Source of the DNA: an uncultured Bacteroidales bacterium
GTDB lineage: Bacteria > Bacteroidota > Bacteroidia > Bacteroidales > UBA932
Length of the DNA: 64,000 bases
Direction: 5' to 3'
NCBI GenBank assembly: GCA_947168525.1
Contig: CAMVMG010000008.1
Span: 1-64,000, forward strand
Shown here: positions 7,744 to 17,141 of the stretch, piece after piece
Numbering within the stretch: the stretch's first letter is position 1
Layout of the letters: each line of letters opens with the position of its first letter
Made by a program: the position numbers and the translations under genes
The notes under the pieces: generated by a model
Told to the model about the DNA's origin: nothing
Seen by the model: the letters and a program-made list of their open reading frames with translations, nothing else
Database searches by the model: none

Positions 7744-10700
7744 ATGCACAAAAACTTATTCTTGATGCGGCTGTTTCTGGCCGCTACGATGATGGTCCTG
7801 GGCGCAAGTGCCTGGGCACAGCAGCGAGTGACAGGTACGGTTTCTGATGCTGCCGGAGAACCGCTTATCGGCGTCAGCATCCTGGAAAAAGAGACCCGGA
7901 ACGGTGCTATCACGGACCTGGATGGCAATTTTGAGATTGTTGTCGGTAATGATGCCATCCTCGTCATCTCCTGCATCGGCTTCGCAACACAAGAGCTCGT
8001 ACCCTCCCCTTCCATGCAGATTATCCTGAAAGAAGATACGGATTTCCTGGACGAAGTGGTGGTGGTAGGCTATGGTGTTCAGAAGAAAAAACTGGTTACC
8101 GGTTCCACCGTCCAGGTAAAGGGGGAAGACCTGACCAGCATGAATATGACCAGTGCTCTTGGCGCCCTTCAGAGCCAGACGCCGGGTGTGAACATTACTG
8201 CATCCAACGGACAGCCCGGCGAGGGCTTTAAAGTGAACATCCGCGGCCTGGGAACAGTGGGAGATTCCGCTCCGCTGTATGTCATTGACGGGATAGCTGG
8301 AGGCGATATCAACTCACTGAACCCAGCCGACATCGAAACCATCGATATCCTGAAAGATGCCGCCTCCGCTGCTATTTATGGTTCCCGTGCCGCCAATGGT
8401 GTCATCCTCGTAACTACCAAGCAAGGCAAGGAGGGCAAGATGCAGATTAGTTATGACGCTTATTATGGATGGCAAAACGTGTACAAGCGTCCCGCCGCCC
8501 TTACCGCCCAGCAATACATGGCCATTGAAAATGAGCGTGCTTTCAATAACGGATCTGCCGCCATCAATTGGCAGGATCGCCTGGGGGCAAACACCTGGAA
8601 TAAGCTTCAGAATGGCTGGACTGGTACCGATTGGTTTGAAGAGATACGCGTAAAAAACGCGCCGACCCAAAATCATGCCGTCAATATAACCGGTGGTACA
8701 GAGGTGTCCAAGTTTTCTGCGGGATTCTCCTACACGGGCCAGGAGGGTATCCTTGGCAAGCCTGTCGCATCTTCCTATAACCGCTATACAGCCCGTCTGA
8801 ATTCAGACCACGTCCTCCTTCGTAGCGCAGACCGCGATATTATCAAGGTGGGCGAGAACCTCACTTTCTATTACAGCACGAAGACAGGCATCGGCCAGTT
8901 GATGTACGGCTATAATGATGTTTACAGTGCCATTGTCTCTACGCCGCTGCTTCCTATGTACAACGCCAAAGGCGAACTGTACAGCCAGCTGGACAAAGAC
9001 GCAGAGGGCTGGGTCTATGCCTCCAATGAGGGAAACCCCGTCCTCATCATGCAGTCGGCTCACGGGAACAATCTTAACCGCAGTTATGGATTGAACGCCA
9101 CGGCTTACACGGAGATTTCCCCTGTGTCCTGGCTCAAATACCGCGGTGCGTTCAGTTATCGGATGACCGGCAGCAGTTCCCGCAGCCTGACCGTCCCCTA
9201 CTCCGCGGCGGGCAACCGGTCCAGCGATTCCTATGAGGTGAGTCAGAGTGCCTCTCTCGGACATTCCATTTCTTTCGAGAACACCCTTTTGTACACGATG
9301 CCCAAGCAAGGGAATCACAGTTTTGATGCGCTTATCGGCCAATCTTTCGAGAAAACGGCTGTCGGGGAGAATATGGGTGTAAGCAACTCTGCCCCGGACG
9401 GGACGCAACTCCCGACCATGCAGGGTGATATGGCTCATGCCTGGATTACCAATACGGCCAATTCGCTCACCGGCACCAGTATCAGCGGCAGCCCCTGGCC
9501 GGAATGGGCCCTTGCATCCTTTTTTGGAAGAGTAAATTACAACTATGCCGACAAATACCTTGTGACCCTTATCCTTCGGGCTGATGGCTCCTCCAATTTC
9601 GCCCGCGGACACCGCTGGGGCATCTTCCCTTCTGCTTCCGCAGGCTGGGTGGTAAGTGAAGAAAAATTCATGGAGCCGCTCCGAAACTGGTTGAGTTTCC
9701 TAAAACTCCGCTTCAGCTGGGGACAGAACGGCAACCAGTCCATTGCTAATTTCCAATATATCTCCCCGGTCGCCTTTGATGGCTCCCACGTGTACAATTT
9801 TGGAAAAACCATTCTCTCCACCACGGGAACCAAGCCTGTTGGTGCCTATGCTACCACGCTTGCCAACCCGAACGTGACTTGGGAGACATCTGACCAGTTC
9901 GATCTGGGCCTGGATGCCCGTTTCCTGGCAAGCCGACTGTCCCTTGCCGCGGATTATTATGTGAAATATACCCGCGACTGGCTGGTCTCCGCTCCCGTAC
10001 TGGCTACTGCCGGTACCGGTGCTCCTTATATCAATGGCGGAGATGTGCGCAACTCCGGATTTGAGTTGGCGCTGGGATGGAACGACGGCGTCGGCAATGA
10101 TTTCCGCTATAGTGTAAATGCCAACCTTTCCTATAACCGGAACCAAGTTACCCGTATCGATAATTCCGAGGGGATTATCCATGGCGATACCCGTGTGCTG
10201 AATGAGAACAGTTCCGAATTCTATCGCGCCCAGGTGGGCTATCCTATCGGTTATTTTTGGGGCTATCAGACCGCGGGTGTCTTCCAGAACCAGAAGGAAA
10301 TTGACGAGTGGATTGCCGCAGGTAATGGTGTCGCCCAGAGTAACCCGCAGCCTGGTGACCTGAAATATATCGACCTCCACAAAGACGGTGTGATTGACGA
10401 AAATGACAAGACAATGATTGGAAACCCCCACCCGGATTTCAGGCTAGGACTAAGTGCCAATGTAGCCTATAAGGGCTTTGATTTTGCCGTCACCACTTCT
10501 GGTGCTTTCGGACATCAGCTCGTATATGGTTACCGGAACTATACCACCGATGTGTTTGACCACTGGACAGGAGAGGGGACATCCAACCGCTTCCCGCGCC
10601 TTGGAACGGGTGCTACGCTGGCTTCCGACCTCAGCGATATCCAGCTTGAGAACGGAGACTTCCTCAAGATCCAGAACCTCTCCGTCGGATATGATTTTAA

Positions 10701-10914
10701 ACAAGCTTTCAAGCGCATACCCCTGCAGCAGCTCCGTTTGTATGTGTCGGCCCAGAACCTCTATACCTTTACCAAATATCCGGGTATGGATCCGGAAGTC
10801 GGGTTTGGCGGAAACAACGCCTACGGCAGCGGCATCAGCTGGGTGTCTGGTATCGATATCGGCTCATACCCCGCTCCCCGTACATATCTCGTGGGAATCA
10901 ATGTCAAATTCTAA
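7744..10914 (+). CDS. SusC/RagA-family TonB-dependent outer-membrane transporter
   Basis: A 1056-residue outer-membrane receptor that imports oligosaccharides with its SusD partner using TonB energy. After a signal peptide (to ~residue 25) comes a carboxypeptidase-regulatory-like beta-sandwich ('VTGTVSDAAGEPLIGVSI', ~28-110), the SusC signature 'LDEVVVVGYGVQKKK', the plug domain ('IRGLGTVGDSAPLYVIDGI', 'ILKDAASAAIYGSRAANG'), and a 22-stranded-type barrel to a C-terminal Phe. Length fits the family. SusD follows after only 3 bases. Specificity is unknown. Confidence 0.96.
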   Translation: MHKNLFLMRLFLAATMMVLGASAWAQQRVTGTVSDAAGEPLIGVSILEKETRNGAITDLDGNFEIVVGNDAILVISCIGFATQELVPSPSMQIILKEDTDFLDEVVVVGYGVQKKKLVTGSTVQVKGEDLTSMNMTSALGALQSQTPGVNITASNGQPGEGFKVNIRGLGTVGDSAPLYVIDGIAGGDINSLNPADIETIDILKDAASAAIYGSRAANGVILVTTKQGKEGKMQISYDAYYGWQNVYKRPAALTAQQYMAIENERAFNNGSAAINWQDRLGANTWNKLQNGWTGTDWFEEIRVKNAPTQNHAVNITGGTEVSKFSAGFSYTGQEGILGKPVASSYNRYTARLNSDHVLLRSADRDIIKVGENLTFYYSTKTGIGQLMYGYNDVYSAIVSTPLLPMYNAKGELYSQLDKDAEGWVYASNEGNPVLIMQSAHGNNLNRSYGLNATAYTEISPVSWLKYRGAFSYRMTGSSSRSLTVPYSAAGNRSSDSYEVSQSASLGHSISFENTLLYTMPKQGNHSFDALIGQSFEKTAVGENMGVSNSAPDGTQLPTMQGDMAHAWITNTANSLTGTSISGSPWPEWALASFFGRVNYNYADKYLVTLILRADGSSNFARGHRWGIFPSASAGWVVSEEKFMEPLRNWLSFLKLRFSWGQNGNQSIANFQYISPVAFDGSHVYNFGKTILSTTGTKPVGAYATTLANPNVTWETSDQFDLGLDARFLASRLSLAADYYVKYTRDWLVSAPVLATAGTGAPYINGGDVRNSGFELALGWNDGVGNDFRYSVNANLSYNRNQVTRIDNSEGIIHGDTRVLNENSSEFYRAQVGYPIGYFWGYQTAGVFQNQKEIDEWIAAGNGVAQSNPQPGDLKYIDLHKDGVIDENDKTMIGNPHPDFRLGLSANVAYKGFDFAVTTSGAFGHQLVYGYRNYTTDVFDHWTGEGTSNRFPRLGTGATLASDLSDIQLENGDFLKIQNLSVGYDFKQAFKRIPLQQLRLYVSAQNLYTFTKYPGMDPEVGFGGNNAYGSGISWVSGIDIGSYPAPRTYLVGINVKF

Positions 10915-10917
10915 TCG

Positions 10918-12684
10918 ATGAAGGATATGAAGACAAGATTATATATTGCAGCAGTCGTGTCGGCAACTCTGTTATTCTCTTCTTGTGAAAAGATGCTTGA
11001 CACACAGAACTATACTTCTTCAGACACCGGCAACTTCCCGGCTTCTTTCCAAGATGCCGAGATGATGGTCACGGCGGTCTATTCGAACTTGAATCATCTT
11101 ACGGCCAGGCCTGACGGCACTTTCTTCATGGTTTCCGAACTGGCCTCCGATGACCGTTTCGGCGGTTCCCCGGGCCCCGGAGGTGCTCAGGCGACGGATC
11201 ACCTGATGGTCGGTTCCGACACCCATTTCGATTATGCATGGGAGCAGCATTACAAAGGTATTTACCTGGCGAACAGCGCCATCGAGGGACTGGAAGCGAT
11301 GACGTCAGATGACAAAGAGAGGCAAAACCAGCTTCTGGGCGAATGTTATTTCATGCGGGCGCTCCACTATTACGACCTTGCGAGTCTTTTCGGACGTGTT
11401 CCCTTGATGGTATCCTCCACGCAGGACCCCAATACCCCTCAGTCTGAACCGGAGGAAGTATTCGCGCAGATCGCCTCCGACCTCAAGGCGGCCATCACGC
11501 TGATGAGCGACAAGGCTTATAACGCTTATGTGGAGTCCGGCCACGCGACCCGCTGGGCGGCCGAAGCCCTGATGGCCCGTGTCTTCCTTTTCTACACCGG
11601 ATTCTATGAGAAGAATAGCCTTCCCATGACCGACGGCGGTTCCGTGAGCAAGGATGAAGTGATAACCTGGGTGGACGACTGTGTCAGCAACTCCGGCCAT
11701 GACTTGGTAGGGGATTTCCGGAACCTCTGGACTTACACGAATGAATATACAGTCAATGACTACGACTATACAAAAGGTGTTATCGGTCTGGACGGACAAC
11801 CCCTTTCTTGGGCGGGAAACGGGAACAAAGAGGTAGTATTTGCCGTCAAGTATATGAACTATTGTGGTTATTACTTCCCCGGACAGGAAGGTTACAGCAA
11901 TTATTATGTTCCCTTCTTCGGCTTTTGGGGAAGTAATGGCACCGGCAATACCTTCCCTTATGGCAATGGCAACGGTTACGGCACCGTATCATCCCATCTG
12001 TGGGAAGAATGGGGGGAAAGCGAACCTGGAGACCTCCGCAGGGCCGCTTCCATCATCTGTGTCGCCGATGAGCTCCCCGATTATAGCGCCAGCGACGTAA
12101 GCGGGCAGTGGGAAGACTCGGGATACTGGGGTAAGAAAATGATGCCGGTCCTTGCCCAGGCAGCCTATGAGCGCCAGGGAACCTGGGTAAGCAGTATCTT
12201 CTGGGCCGCCTATCCGGAATTCGATGTGGCCAATAACTACGGTATCACCAACTGGGGCGGCCATTTCCAGGACCTGGTCCTTATCCGCTTCGCCGATGTC
12301 CTGCTGATGCAGAGTGAACTGAAAGCCGATGCGGAAGGTCTAAACAGAGTCCGTGCCCGTGTCGGACTGTCTCCGGTCAGTTACTCTCTGGAGGCCCTGC
12401 AGAAAGAGCGTCGCCATGAACTCTGCTTTGAGGGTGTCCGCTGGAACGACATTCGCCGCTGGCATATCGCCGAATCAGCCCTGTCTTCGCAGAACAATAC
12501 CCCGATGACCAACGCCGGCAAGGCGGTCGTTATGCGCGATGGCCGTTATGCGGCCCGTTATCAGGCCACCGAAGGCGGCTTTTTCCCCATCCCTGTGGCT
12601 CAAATACAGCTCTCGGGTGGAATCCTCAAGCAGAATCCCGGATGGGGAGCCGAAGGAAGATATACAACTTGGGACTTCGAATAA
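10918..12684 (+). CDS. SusD/RagB-family glycan-binding lipoprotein
   Basis: A 588-residue surface lipoprotein that forms a lid on the SusC barrel and captures glycan. The signal peptide ends in a lipobox 'LLFSSC' with Cys23. TPR-like helices follow ('LGECYFMRALHYYDLASLFG'), and the C-terminal SusD region has 'ERRHELCFEGVRWNDIRRW'. A start at the second Met (10927) is equally possible. It is tightly linked to SusC and certainly co-transcribed. Confidence 0.95.
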   Translation: MKDMKTRLYIAAVVSATLLFSSCEKMLDTQNYTSSDTGNFPASFQDAEMMVTAVYSNLNHLTARPDGTFFMVSELASDDRFGGSPGPGGAQATDHLMVGSDTHFDYAWEQHYKGIYLANSAIEGLEAMTSDDKERQNQLLGECYFMRALHYYDLASLFGRVPLMVSSTQDPNTPQSEPEEVFAQIASDLKAAITLMSDKAYNAYVESGHATRWAAEALMARVFLFYTGFYEKNSLPMTDGGSVSKDEVITWVDDCVSNSGHDLVGDFRNLWTYTNEYTVNDYDYTKGVIGLDGQPLSWAGNGNKEVVFAVKYMNYCGYYFPGQEGYSNYYVPFFGFWGSNGTGNTFPYGNGNGYGTVSSHLWEEWGESEPGDLRRAASIICVADELPDYSASDVSGQWEDSGYWGKKMMPVLAQAAYERQGTWVSSIFWAAYPEFDVANNYGITNWGGHFQDLVLIRFADVLLMQSELKADAEGLNRVRARVGLSPVSYSLEALQKERRHELCFEGVRWNDIRRWHIAESALSSQNNTPMTNAGKAVVMRDGRYAARYQATEGGFFPIPVAQIQLSGGILKQNPGWGAEGRYTTWDFE

Positions 12685-12703
12685 TGTGTAATACCACCGA
12701 TAT

Positions 12704-14323
12704 ATGAAAAGAACACTTCATTTTCTGGAAATAGCGGCCGTTGCCGCATCGGCCCTTGCGGCAGCCTGTAATCCTATCGAGATTCGCTACGACCTTGTGG
12801 AAGGAGATCTGACGGCCTCGGAACTGGAAGTCTCCGCCGTCGTCAACACCATCGGGGGGCAGAACGGCAATGTCATCGTTGTCGAGAACCATTCCAAGGT
12901 CTTGTCCGAATGGACGCTGGAAGAACGCTCCTCCTCCAGGGCGTATGATACTTTCTATGCAGCCCATACGGGAGAGAATACCATCCATTTCCGTGGCATG
13001 CTTGCCGGCGGCAAGTTCGTGGAAAAGGATCTTTCCGTTCAGGTGGATACCATCTCTACAGTTCCGGATGACATCGCAGCCCGCCTTTGTATCGGTGCGG
13101 AGGGAGCTCCGGACCATTTCGGGACTACGTTTGATGAACGCCTCATCGGCTTCTCGAATGAGAAGAACCTCATTTCGGTCTGGAATGGGAATCCGGTGCT
13201 TACGGATTGGACCTGCGGGAATGCAAAACTCGATAAAAACGTGGGCACGATGAAAGTCCCCGGCGCAGGTGAATATCCGATTTCGGCCATCATCACCAAG
13301 GCAGACGGGACTCAGGAAACCATTGACCTCGGAACCGTCGTTGTGAAAGACTATGACCTTCCCCAGATTGTGCTGAACCTCGTAGGTGAACACGGTGAAA
13401 AGACCTGGGTATTTGCAGATGAAGGCTACTATGGCCTGGGCGGTTATCAGGAGCAAGTGAACCAGTGGCCGCTGGACAGTTACCTCGGGTACTTCACATC
13501 GTATTTCGGCATGACCGGCGAGGAAAAAGGTTCCATGACATTCCATGTCAATGGCAGCATAAACGTGGCTCCAACCGGCCGCGAAGGGACTTTCACCTAT
13601 GACTTCCCGGATGAGCACGGCTGGCACGTAGGCACGCTTTCCACCAGCATTCCCATCCTCGGCGGCATCGCTTTCGACAGCGGAACCCAACAGCCTGCCT
13701 ATACGCCAACGGAATACTTTATCGTTTCTTGTGAGGCCGACCGTCTGGTACTTGGTGCGCCTTGTGTGCCCGGGGACGACCTCCATGACTGGACCATGTG
13801 TACCTTCTGGGTATTCAAGGCCGTGGCGGATTCGCCGACTGCCGGGCTTCCCCAAGCGGTAAAGAATCTTGTCGGTGAAGACGGGACCAAGACCTGGAAG
13901 TTCACTTCTGAAGGATTCTATGGCCTGGGCGGTTATCAGGAGCAGGTGAACCAGTGGCCGCTGGACAACAACCTGGCCTATTTTACCGACTATTTCGGAA
14001 TGAAAGGGGAAGAAACCGGAACGATGAGGCTCTCGGTTGAAGGGACGGTTCAAATTGCGCCGACCGAACGCGAAGGAACATTTACGTATGATTTCCTGGA
14101 CGAACCGGGGTGGACGCTCGGAACGCTTTCCGCCAGCATTCCGCTGCTTGGTGCCATCGCGTTTGACGGGAACAACCAGCAGCCTTCCTACGCTCCGAAA
14201 GACTACTTCATTGTCAAGTGCGATGCCGACAAGCTGATTCTGGGTGCCAGTTGCATCGAAGGCGATGACCTTCACGACTGGACTATGTGTACTTTCTGGG
14301 TATTTGAACCTGTAAATGAATAA
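12704..14323 (+). CDS. surface lipoprotein with duplicated C-terminal domain (SusE/F-position)
   Basis: A 539-residue lipoprotein (lipobox ending Cys22, 'ALAAAC') in the place where SusE/SusF-like surface glycan-binding proteins are encoded. Residues ~25-215 look like Ig-like beta domains. Residues ~222-376 and ~383-539 are a clear tandem duplication: both carry 'YGLGGYQEQVNQWPLD', 'GREGTFTYDF' or 'EREGTFTYDF', and 'GDDLHDWTMCTFWVF'. The two DNA copies (around 13375-13820 and 13860-14320) are still very similar, so the duplication is recent or kept homogeneous. Repeated aromatic residues suit carbohydrate binding. I recognise no named family for the repeat. It is in an operon with SusD and GH5, 2 bases before the latter. 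Confidence 0.78.
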   Translation: MKRTLHFLEIAAVAASALAAACNPIEIRYDLVEGDLTASELEVSAVVNTIGGQNGNVIVVENHSKVLSEWTLEERSSSRAYDTFYAAHTGENTIHFRGMLAGGKFVEKDLSVQVDTISTVPDDIAARLCIGAEGAPDHFGTTFDERLIGFSNEKNLISVWNGNPVLTDWTCGNAKLDKNVGTMKVPGAGEYPISAIITKADGTQETIDLGTVVVKDYDLPQIVLNLVGEHGEKTWVFADEGYYGLGGYQEQVNQWPLDSYLGYFTSYFGMTGEEKGSMTFHVNGSINVAPTGREGTFTYDFPDEHGWHVGTLSTSIPILGGIAFDSGTQQPAYTPTEYFIVSCEADRLVLGAPCVPGDDLHDWTMCTFWVFKAVADSPTAGLPQAVKNLVGEDGTKTWKFTSEGFYGLGGYQEQVNQWPLDNNLAYFTDYFGMKGEETGTMRLSVEGTVQIAPTEREGTFTYDFLDEPGWTLGTLSASIPLLGAIAFDGNNQQPSYAPKDYFIVKCDADKLILGASCIEGDDLHDWTMCTFWVFEPVNE

Positions 14324-14325
14324 AC

Positions 14326-15741
14326 ATGAAACACGTATTTTCAATATTGATTACCCTGATTCTGGTGGCCGCTTCCTGCGGCCGCCAGGACGGAATCACC
14401 GGAGACTGGTATGCTCTCCACGATAAATCCATCGTGACGATTTCCTTCGGCCAGGATGGAATGCTTGGCTTTTACAACGAAGCCTTCTCTTCCATGACCT
14501 TTTCTGCCCACTATGCTTTGGACGAAGAGGCCAACCCCATGATGCTGGATATTACCGAATCCACCAACGGGATGGGCGGGGCAGGTATCCTTCGACAAAA
14601 TGCCGACGGAAGCCTTGACATGAATTGCGTCTTCGGAATGCCGGGAATGATAGAACGCCCGCAGGAAATCGGCCCGGAAAACGCGTCCATGACCAATCTG
14701 TATTTCCATCTCGTCCGCGACAGGAAAGCCCTGGAGTCGGAACTGGGTCCTGAGGTCAAGGTTCCCGCTGAGGCGGCACTGGCCTTTGAGCGCAACAGGC
14801 GGCTCGGAGCCGGAATCAACCTCAACGCCGTCGTGGACGGGAACCTGCATCCGGGATATGAACGGGATGCGCCGTTGGCCGATGATGAAATCCGTTCCAT
14901 CGCCGACGTGGGTTTCCAAAGCATCCGCCTGGACGTCTGCTGGGTCAAGCATTGCGCCCAGGACAGGCCTTATACGATCGATCCCGCTTTCTTTGAAAAA
15001 GTGGATCACATCGTCGATGTGGCGTTGGCTGCTGGTCTGGCCGTTTCCATCGACCAGCATTATTATCCTTATATCAACATGTCCTATCCGGATGACCAGA
15101 TCTCGATGGACGAAAACTATGAGCGGCTGGTTATGCTGTGGGAGCAGATTGCGCAGCACTACAAGGATTATTCGGACGAGACGCTTTTCTTCGACATACT
15201 CAATGAACCCAATGTGGAAATGGGAGCCGAAAAATGGAACTGGCTTTTCAACAGAGTCATCAAGAAAATCCGGGAGACGAACCCTGGCAGGACCCTGCTG
15301 ATTGCAACACCGAACATGGGACAGTCCTGGACCCTGAACTATCTTGAGCTCCCGCAAGATGATTGGAACCTGATCGTGCAGTTCCACTATTATCTGCCGC
15401 ATACGTTTACTCACCAGGGCCTTGCGTATGCCATGGCGGGAGACAGCGCCGGAACGGTTTGGAATGGGACAGAAGAGGAAAAAGAGCCCATCCGGAGTGA
15501 CCTGGACTTCTGTTCTCGCTGGAGCAAGCGGAATGGCCGCCCTTTGAATATGGGTGAATATGGCGTGGTCAATACTGCCGACGAATCATCCAGGGTCCGT
15601 TACATCGGTTTCATTCTGGAAGAAGCCCGGAAACGTGACTTCAGTTCACATCTATGGGGCTACCGTGAACCATTCATGATCCGGGATGAAAAAACCGGAG
15701 CGTGGATTACGCCCATTCTGGATGCCATGAAGCTCAAATGA
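14326..15741 (+). CDS. glycoside hydrolase family 5 lipoprotein (endo-beta-glucanase-like)
   Basis: A 471-residue lipoprotein (Cys18 in 'LVAASC'). Residues ~20-150 form a small lipocalin-like or unknown N-terminal domain. A GH5 (beta/alpha)8 domain starts at 'LGAGINLNA'. The catalytic acid/base is Glu294 in 'DILNEPN' and the nucleophile is Glu411 in 'NMGEYGV'; 'VSIDQHYYP' and 'VQFHYYLPHTFTHQG' are typical barrel strands. It would cut beta-1,4 or mixed-linkage glucan (or mannan) endo-wise at the cell surface, feeding SusCD and the two GH3 enzymes. Last gene of the operon. Confidence 0.92.
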   Translation: MKHVFSILITLILVAASCGRQDGITGDWYALHDKSIVTISFGQDGMLGFYNEAFSSMTFSAHYALDEEANPMMLDITESTNGMGGAGILRQNADGSLDMNCVFGMPGMIERPQEIGPENASMTNLYFHLVRDRKALESELGPEVKVPAEAALAFERNRRLGAGINLNAVVDGNLHPGYERDAPLADDEIRSIADVGFQSIRLDVCWVKHCAQDRPYTIDPAFFEKVDHIVDVALAAGLAVSIDQHYYPYINMSYPDDQISMDENYERLVMLWEQIAQHYKDYSDETLFFDILNEPNVEMGAEKWNWLFNRVIKKIRETNPGRTLLIATPNMGQSWTLNYLELPQDDWNLIVQFHYYLPHTFTHQGLAYAMAGDSAGTVWNGTEEEKEPIRSDLDFCSRWSKRNGRPLNMGEYGVVNTADESSRVRYIGFILEEARKRDFSSHLWGYREPFMIRDEKTGAWITPILDAMKLK

Positions 15742-15756
15742 CAGAACTGATTTAAG

Positions 15757-15773
15757 GCCGCCGGAATGGCGGC
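15757..15773. terminator. GC-rich hairpin between convergent genes
   Basis: GCCGCC-GGAAT-GGCGGC forms a 6-bp stem with a 5-base loop just after the GH5 gene and before the 3' end of the minus-strand epimerase. The following sequence is not a strong T-tract, so termination efficiency is uncertain. Confidence 0.5.
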
Positions 15774-15795
15774 TGAGTGTTCATTATCTGATTAT

Positions 15796-16806
15796 TTATT
15801 GGTTGATTCCACCAGAGGCAAGAACGTTGGCCTGGAGATATGTGACCGTATCCCGTACCGTTTCCATCATATCCCTCGGGGAATATCCCAATTCCATCGT
15901 CGCCTTATCGTGGGAGAAACGGCCATTGGATTCCATCGTATGAAGAGAGTATCTCGTGAACAGGGGTCTGGTATGCGTTATCTTCCCAACCCATTCAAAA
16001 AGAGGAGCCATGATTTTAGCGACGCCCAAAGGGAAACAGATGAGTTTCTTCCCTCCCGACACACGTTGCAAGAACTTCATCAGGTCCGGAATAGGGATAA
16101 ATCGATTGGACAAGATATAGCATTCTCCTTTTCTTCCTTTTTTTGCCGCCGATATGATGCCATCGGCAACATCCCGGACGTCGACAAAATCGTACCCTCC
16201 CGTTACCCCGCCCGGCAGTTTCCTTTTCAGGTAGGAAAGTATCAGCTGCGTGATATGGTTCCGTCCGTTATCTCCAGGGCCCAATATTCCTGAGGGATGC
16301 ACAATGACAGCATCTAGCCCGTCGTCAATGGCATCCATAACTTCCTGTGAGGCTTCAGCCTTTGTTTTGGCATAAGCGCCGACAACCCTGTCTTTCGAAA
16401 AGGAGTTCACCTCCTTGATGACATGAAGCCCGTCCCCTTCATCGATGGCATGGACACTGCTCACATATACCAGTCGGCCGATACCGAACTTGAAGCACGC
16501 ATCGATCATGTTACGAGTGCCCACAACATTGACATCGAACAAAGGTTTCGTTATCTCGTTTCCAATCGAGATGAGGCCGGCAGCATGGATAACGACAGTG
16601 GACACTCCGTCTACGCCCGAGAAAATCTCATTTAACGTTTCCGGCTTCGTTATGTCTCCCTTATAGTACCTGACATTTCCTGCATCTTGGTTGTCTTCTG
16701 AGGGAAGAATCAGCCCGCGGATTTCGCAATCTTCGTTCCGCAGTTTCCGTATGATGGTTTGCGCTACGTGGCCGTTTGCCCCGGTGATAATGTATGTATG
16801 AATCAT
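15796..16806 (-). CDS. NAD-dependent epimerase/dehydratase (extended SDR)
   Basis: A 336-residue extended short-chain dehydrogenase/reductase. The N-terminal Rossmann motif is 'YIITGANGHVAQTI'; the catalytic pair is in 'YAKTK' (Tyr-x-x-x-Lys) after 'LVYVSSVHAI'. It resembles sugar-nucleotide epimerases and dihydroflavonol-reductase-like proteins; the substrate cannot be stated. The reading frame is open to 17136, but the ATG at 16806 starts exactly at the Rossmann fold and lies about 24 bases downstream of a TACCTTTG promoter (16830-16837). The extra upstream codons are the antisense of an AraC remnant. Confidence 0.85.
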   Translation of the reverse strand: MIHTYIITGANGHVAQTIIRKLRNEDCEIRGLILPSEDNQDAGNVRYYKGDITKPETLNEIFSGVDGVSTVVIHAAGLISIGNEITKPLFDVNVVGTRNMIDACFKFGIGRLVYVSSVHAIDEGDGLHVIKEVNSFSKDRVVGAYAKTKAEASQEVMDAIDDGLDAVIVHPSGILGPGDNGRNHITQLILSYLKRKLPGGVTGGYDFVDVRDVADGIISAAKKGRKGECYILSNRFIPIPDLMKFLQRVSGGKKLICFPLGVAKIMAPLFEWVGKITHTRPLFTRYSLHTMESNGRFSHDKATMELGYSPRDMMETVRDTVTYLQANVLASGGINQ

Positions 16807-16810
16807 AATG

Positions 16811-17058
16811 CTGATTGAAAAAAACGTCACAAAGGTACTCATCCTGCCTGCAAAGGCTATTGCCGAGCACAAGTCAGGCCCAAACACTTCTTCAAACTCA
16901 TCCGACTTGTATCCGGCAAACTGCCCATGGAACATATCCGAAGGCATGTGATCATTGATGCAAAAACCATGCTTCGCGCCAGCAACATGACCATCCAGGA
17001 GATTGCCGATGCACTCTAATCGGCTATTGTCGTTTTCCACTTCAAACGCCTTATAGTT
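16811..17058 (+). pseudogene. decayed AraC-family regulator fragment
   Basis: On the plus strand, 16870-17019 reads 'RPKHFFKLIRLVSGK', then a stretch ending 'TMLRASNMTIQEIADAL' and a TAA stop (17017-17019). This is the usual middle of a Bacteroidetes AraC helix-turn-helix domain. Homology seems to continue in frame past the stop ('VVFHFKRL') with a few residues missing, and upstream in a different frame ('LIEKNVTK'). So the remnant has at least one frameshift, one stop and a deletion, and no start. It probably once regulated a neighbour. The ends given are approximate. Confidence 0.65.
16830..16837 (-). promoter_or_regulatory. -7 promoter element of the epimerase gene
   Basis: TACCTTTG on the minus strand, 24 bases before the ATG at 16806. 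It supports that start codon and lies inside the decayed AraC sequence. Confidence 0.55.
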
Positions 17059-17114
17059 CTGCGGGGCGTATTTGTTTGTGGAACGGGTTGAATCCCTTTT
17101 TCGGGGAAAAAATG

Positions 17115-17122
17115 TATCTTTG
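17115..17122 (+). promoter_or_regulatory. -7 promoter element of the S37-type peptidase gene
   Basis: TATCTTTG, 19 bases before the ATG at 17142, is a textbook Bacteroidetes -7 element. Confidence 0.65.
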
Positions 17123-17141
17123 TATAACATATTCATAAACT

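Noticed and set aside
12626..14344. 572-codon antisense frame over the SusE/F-position lipoprotein
   Set aside because: No signal peptide or domain; its internal repetition merely mirrors the duplication on the plus strand.
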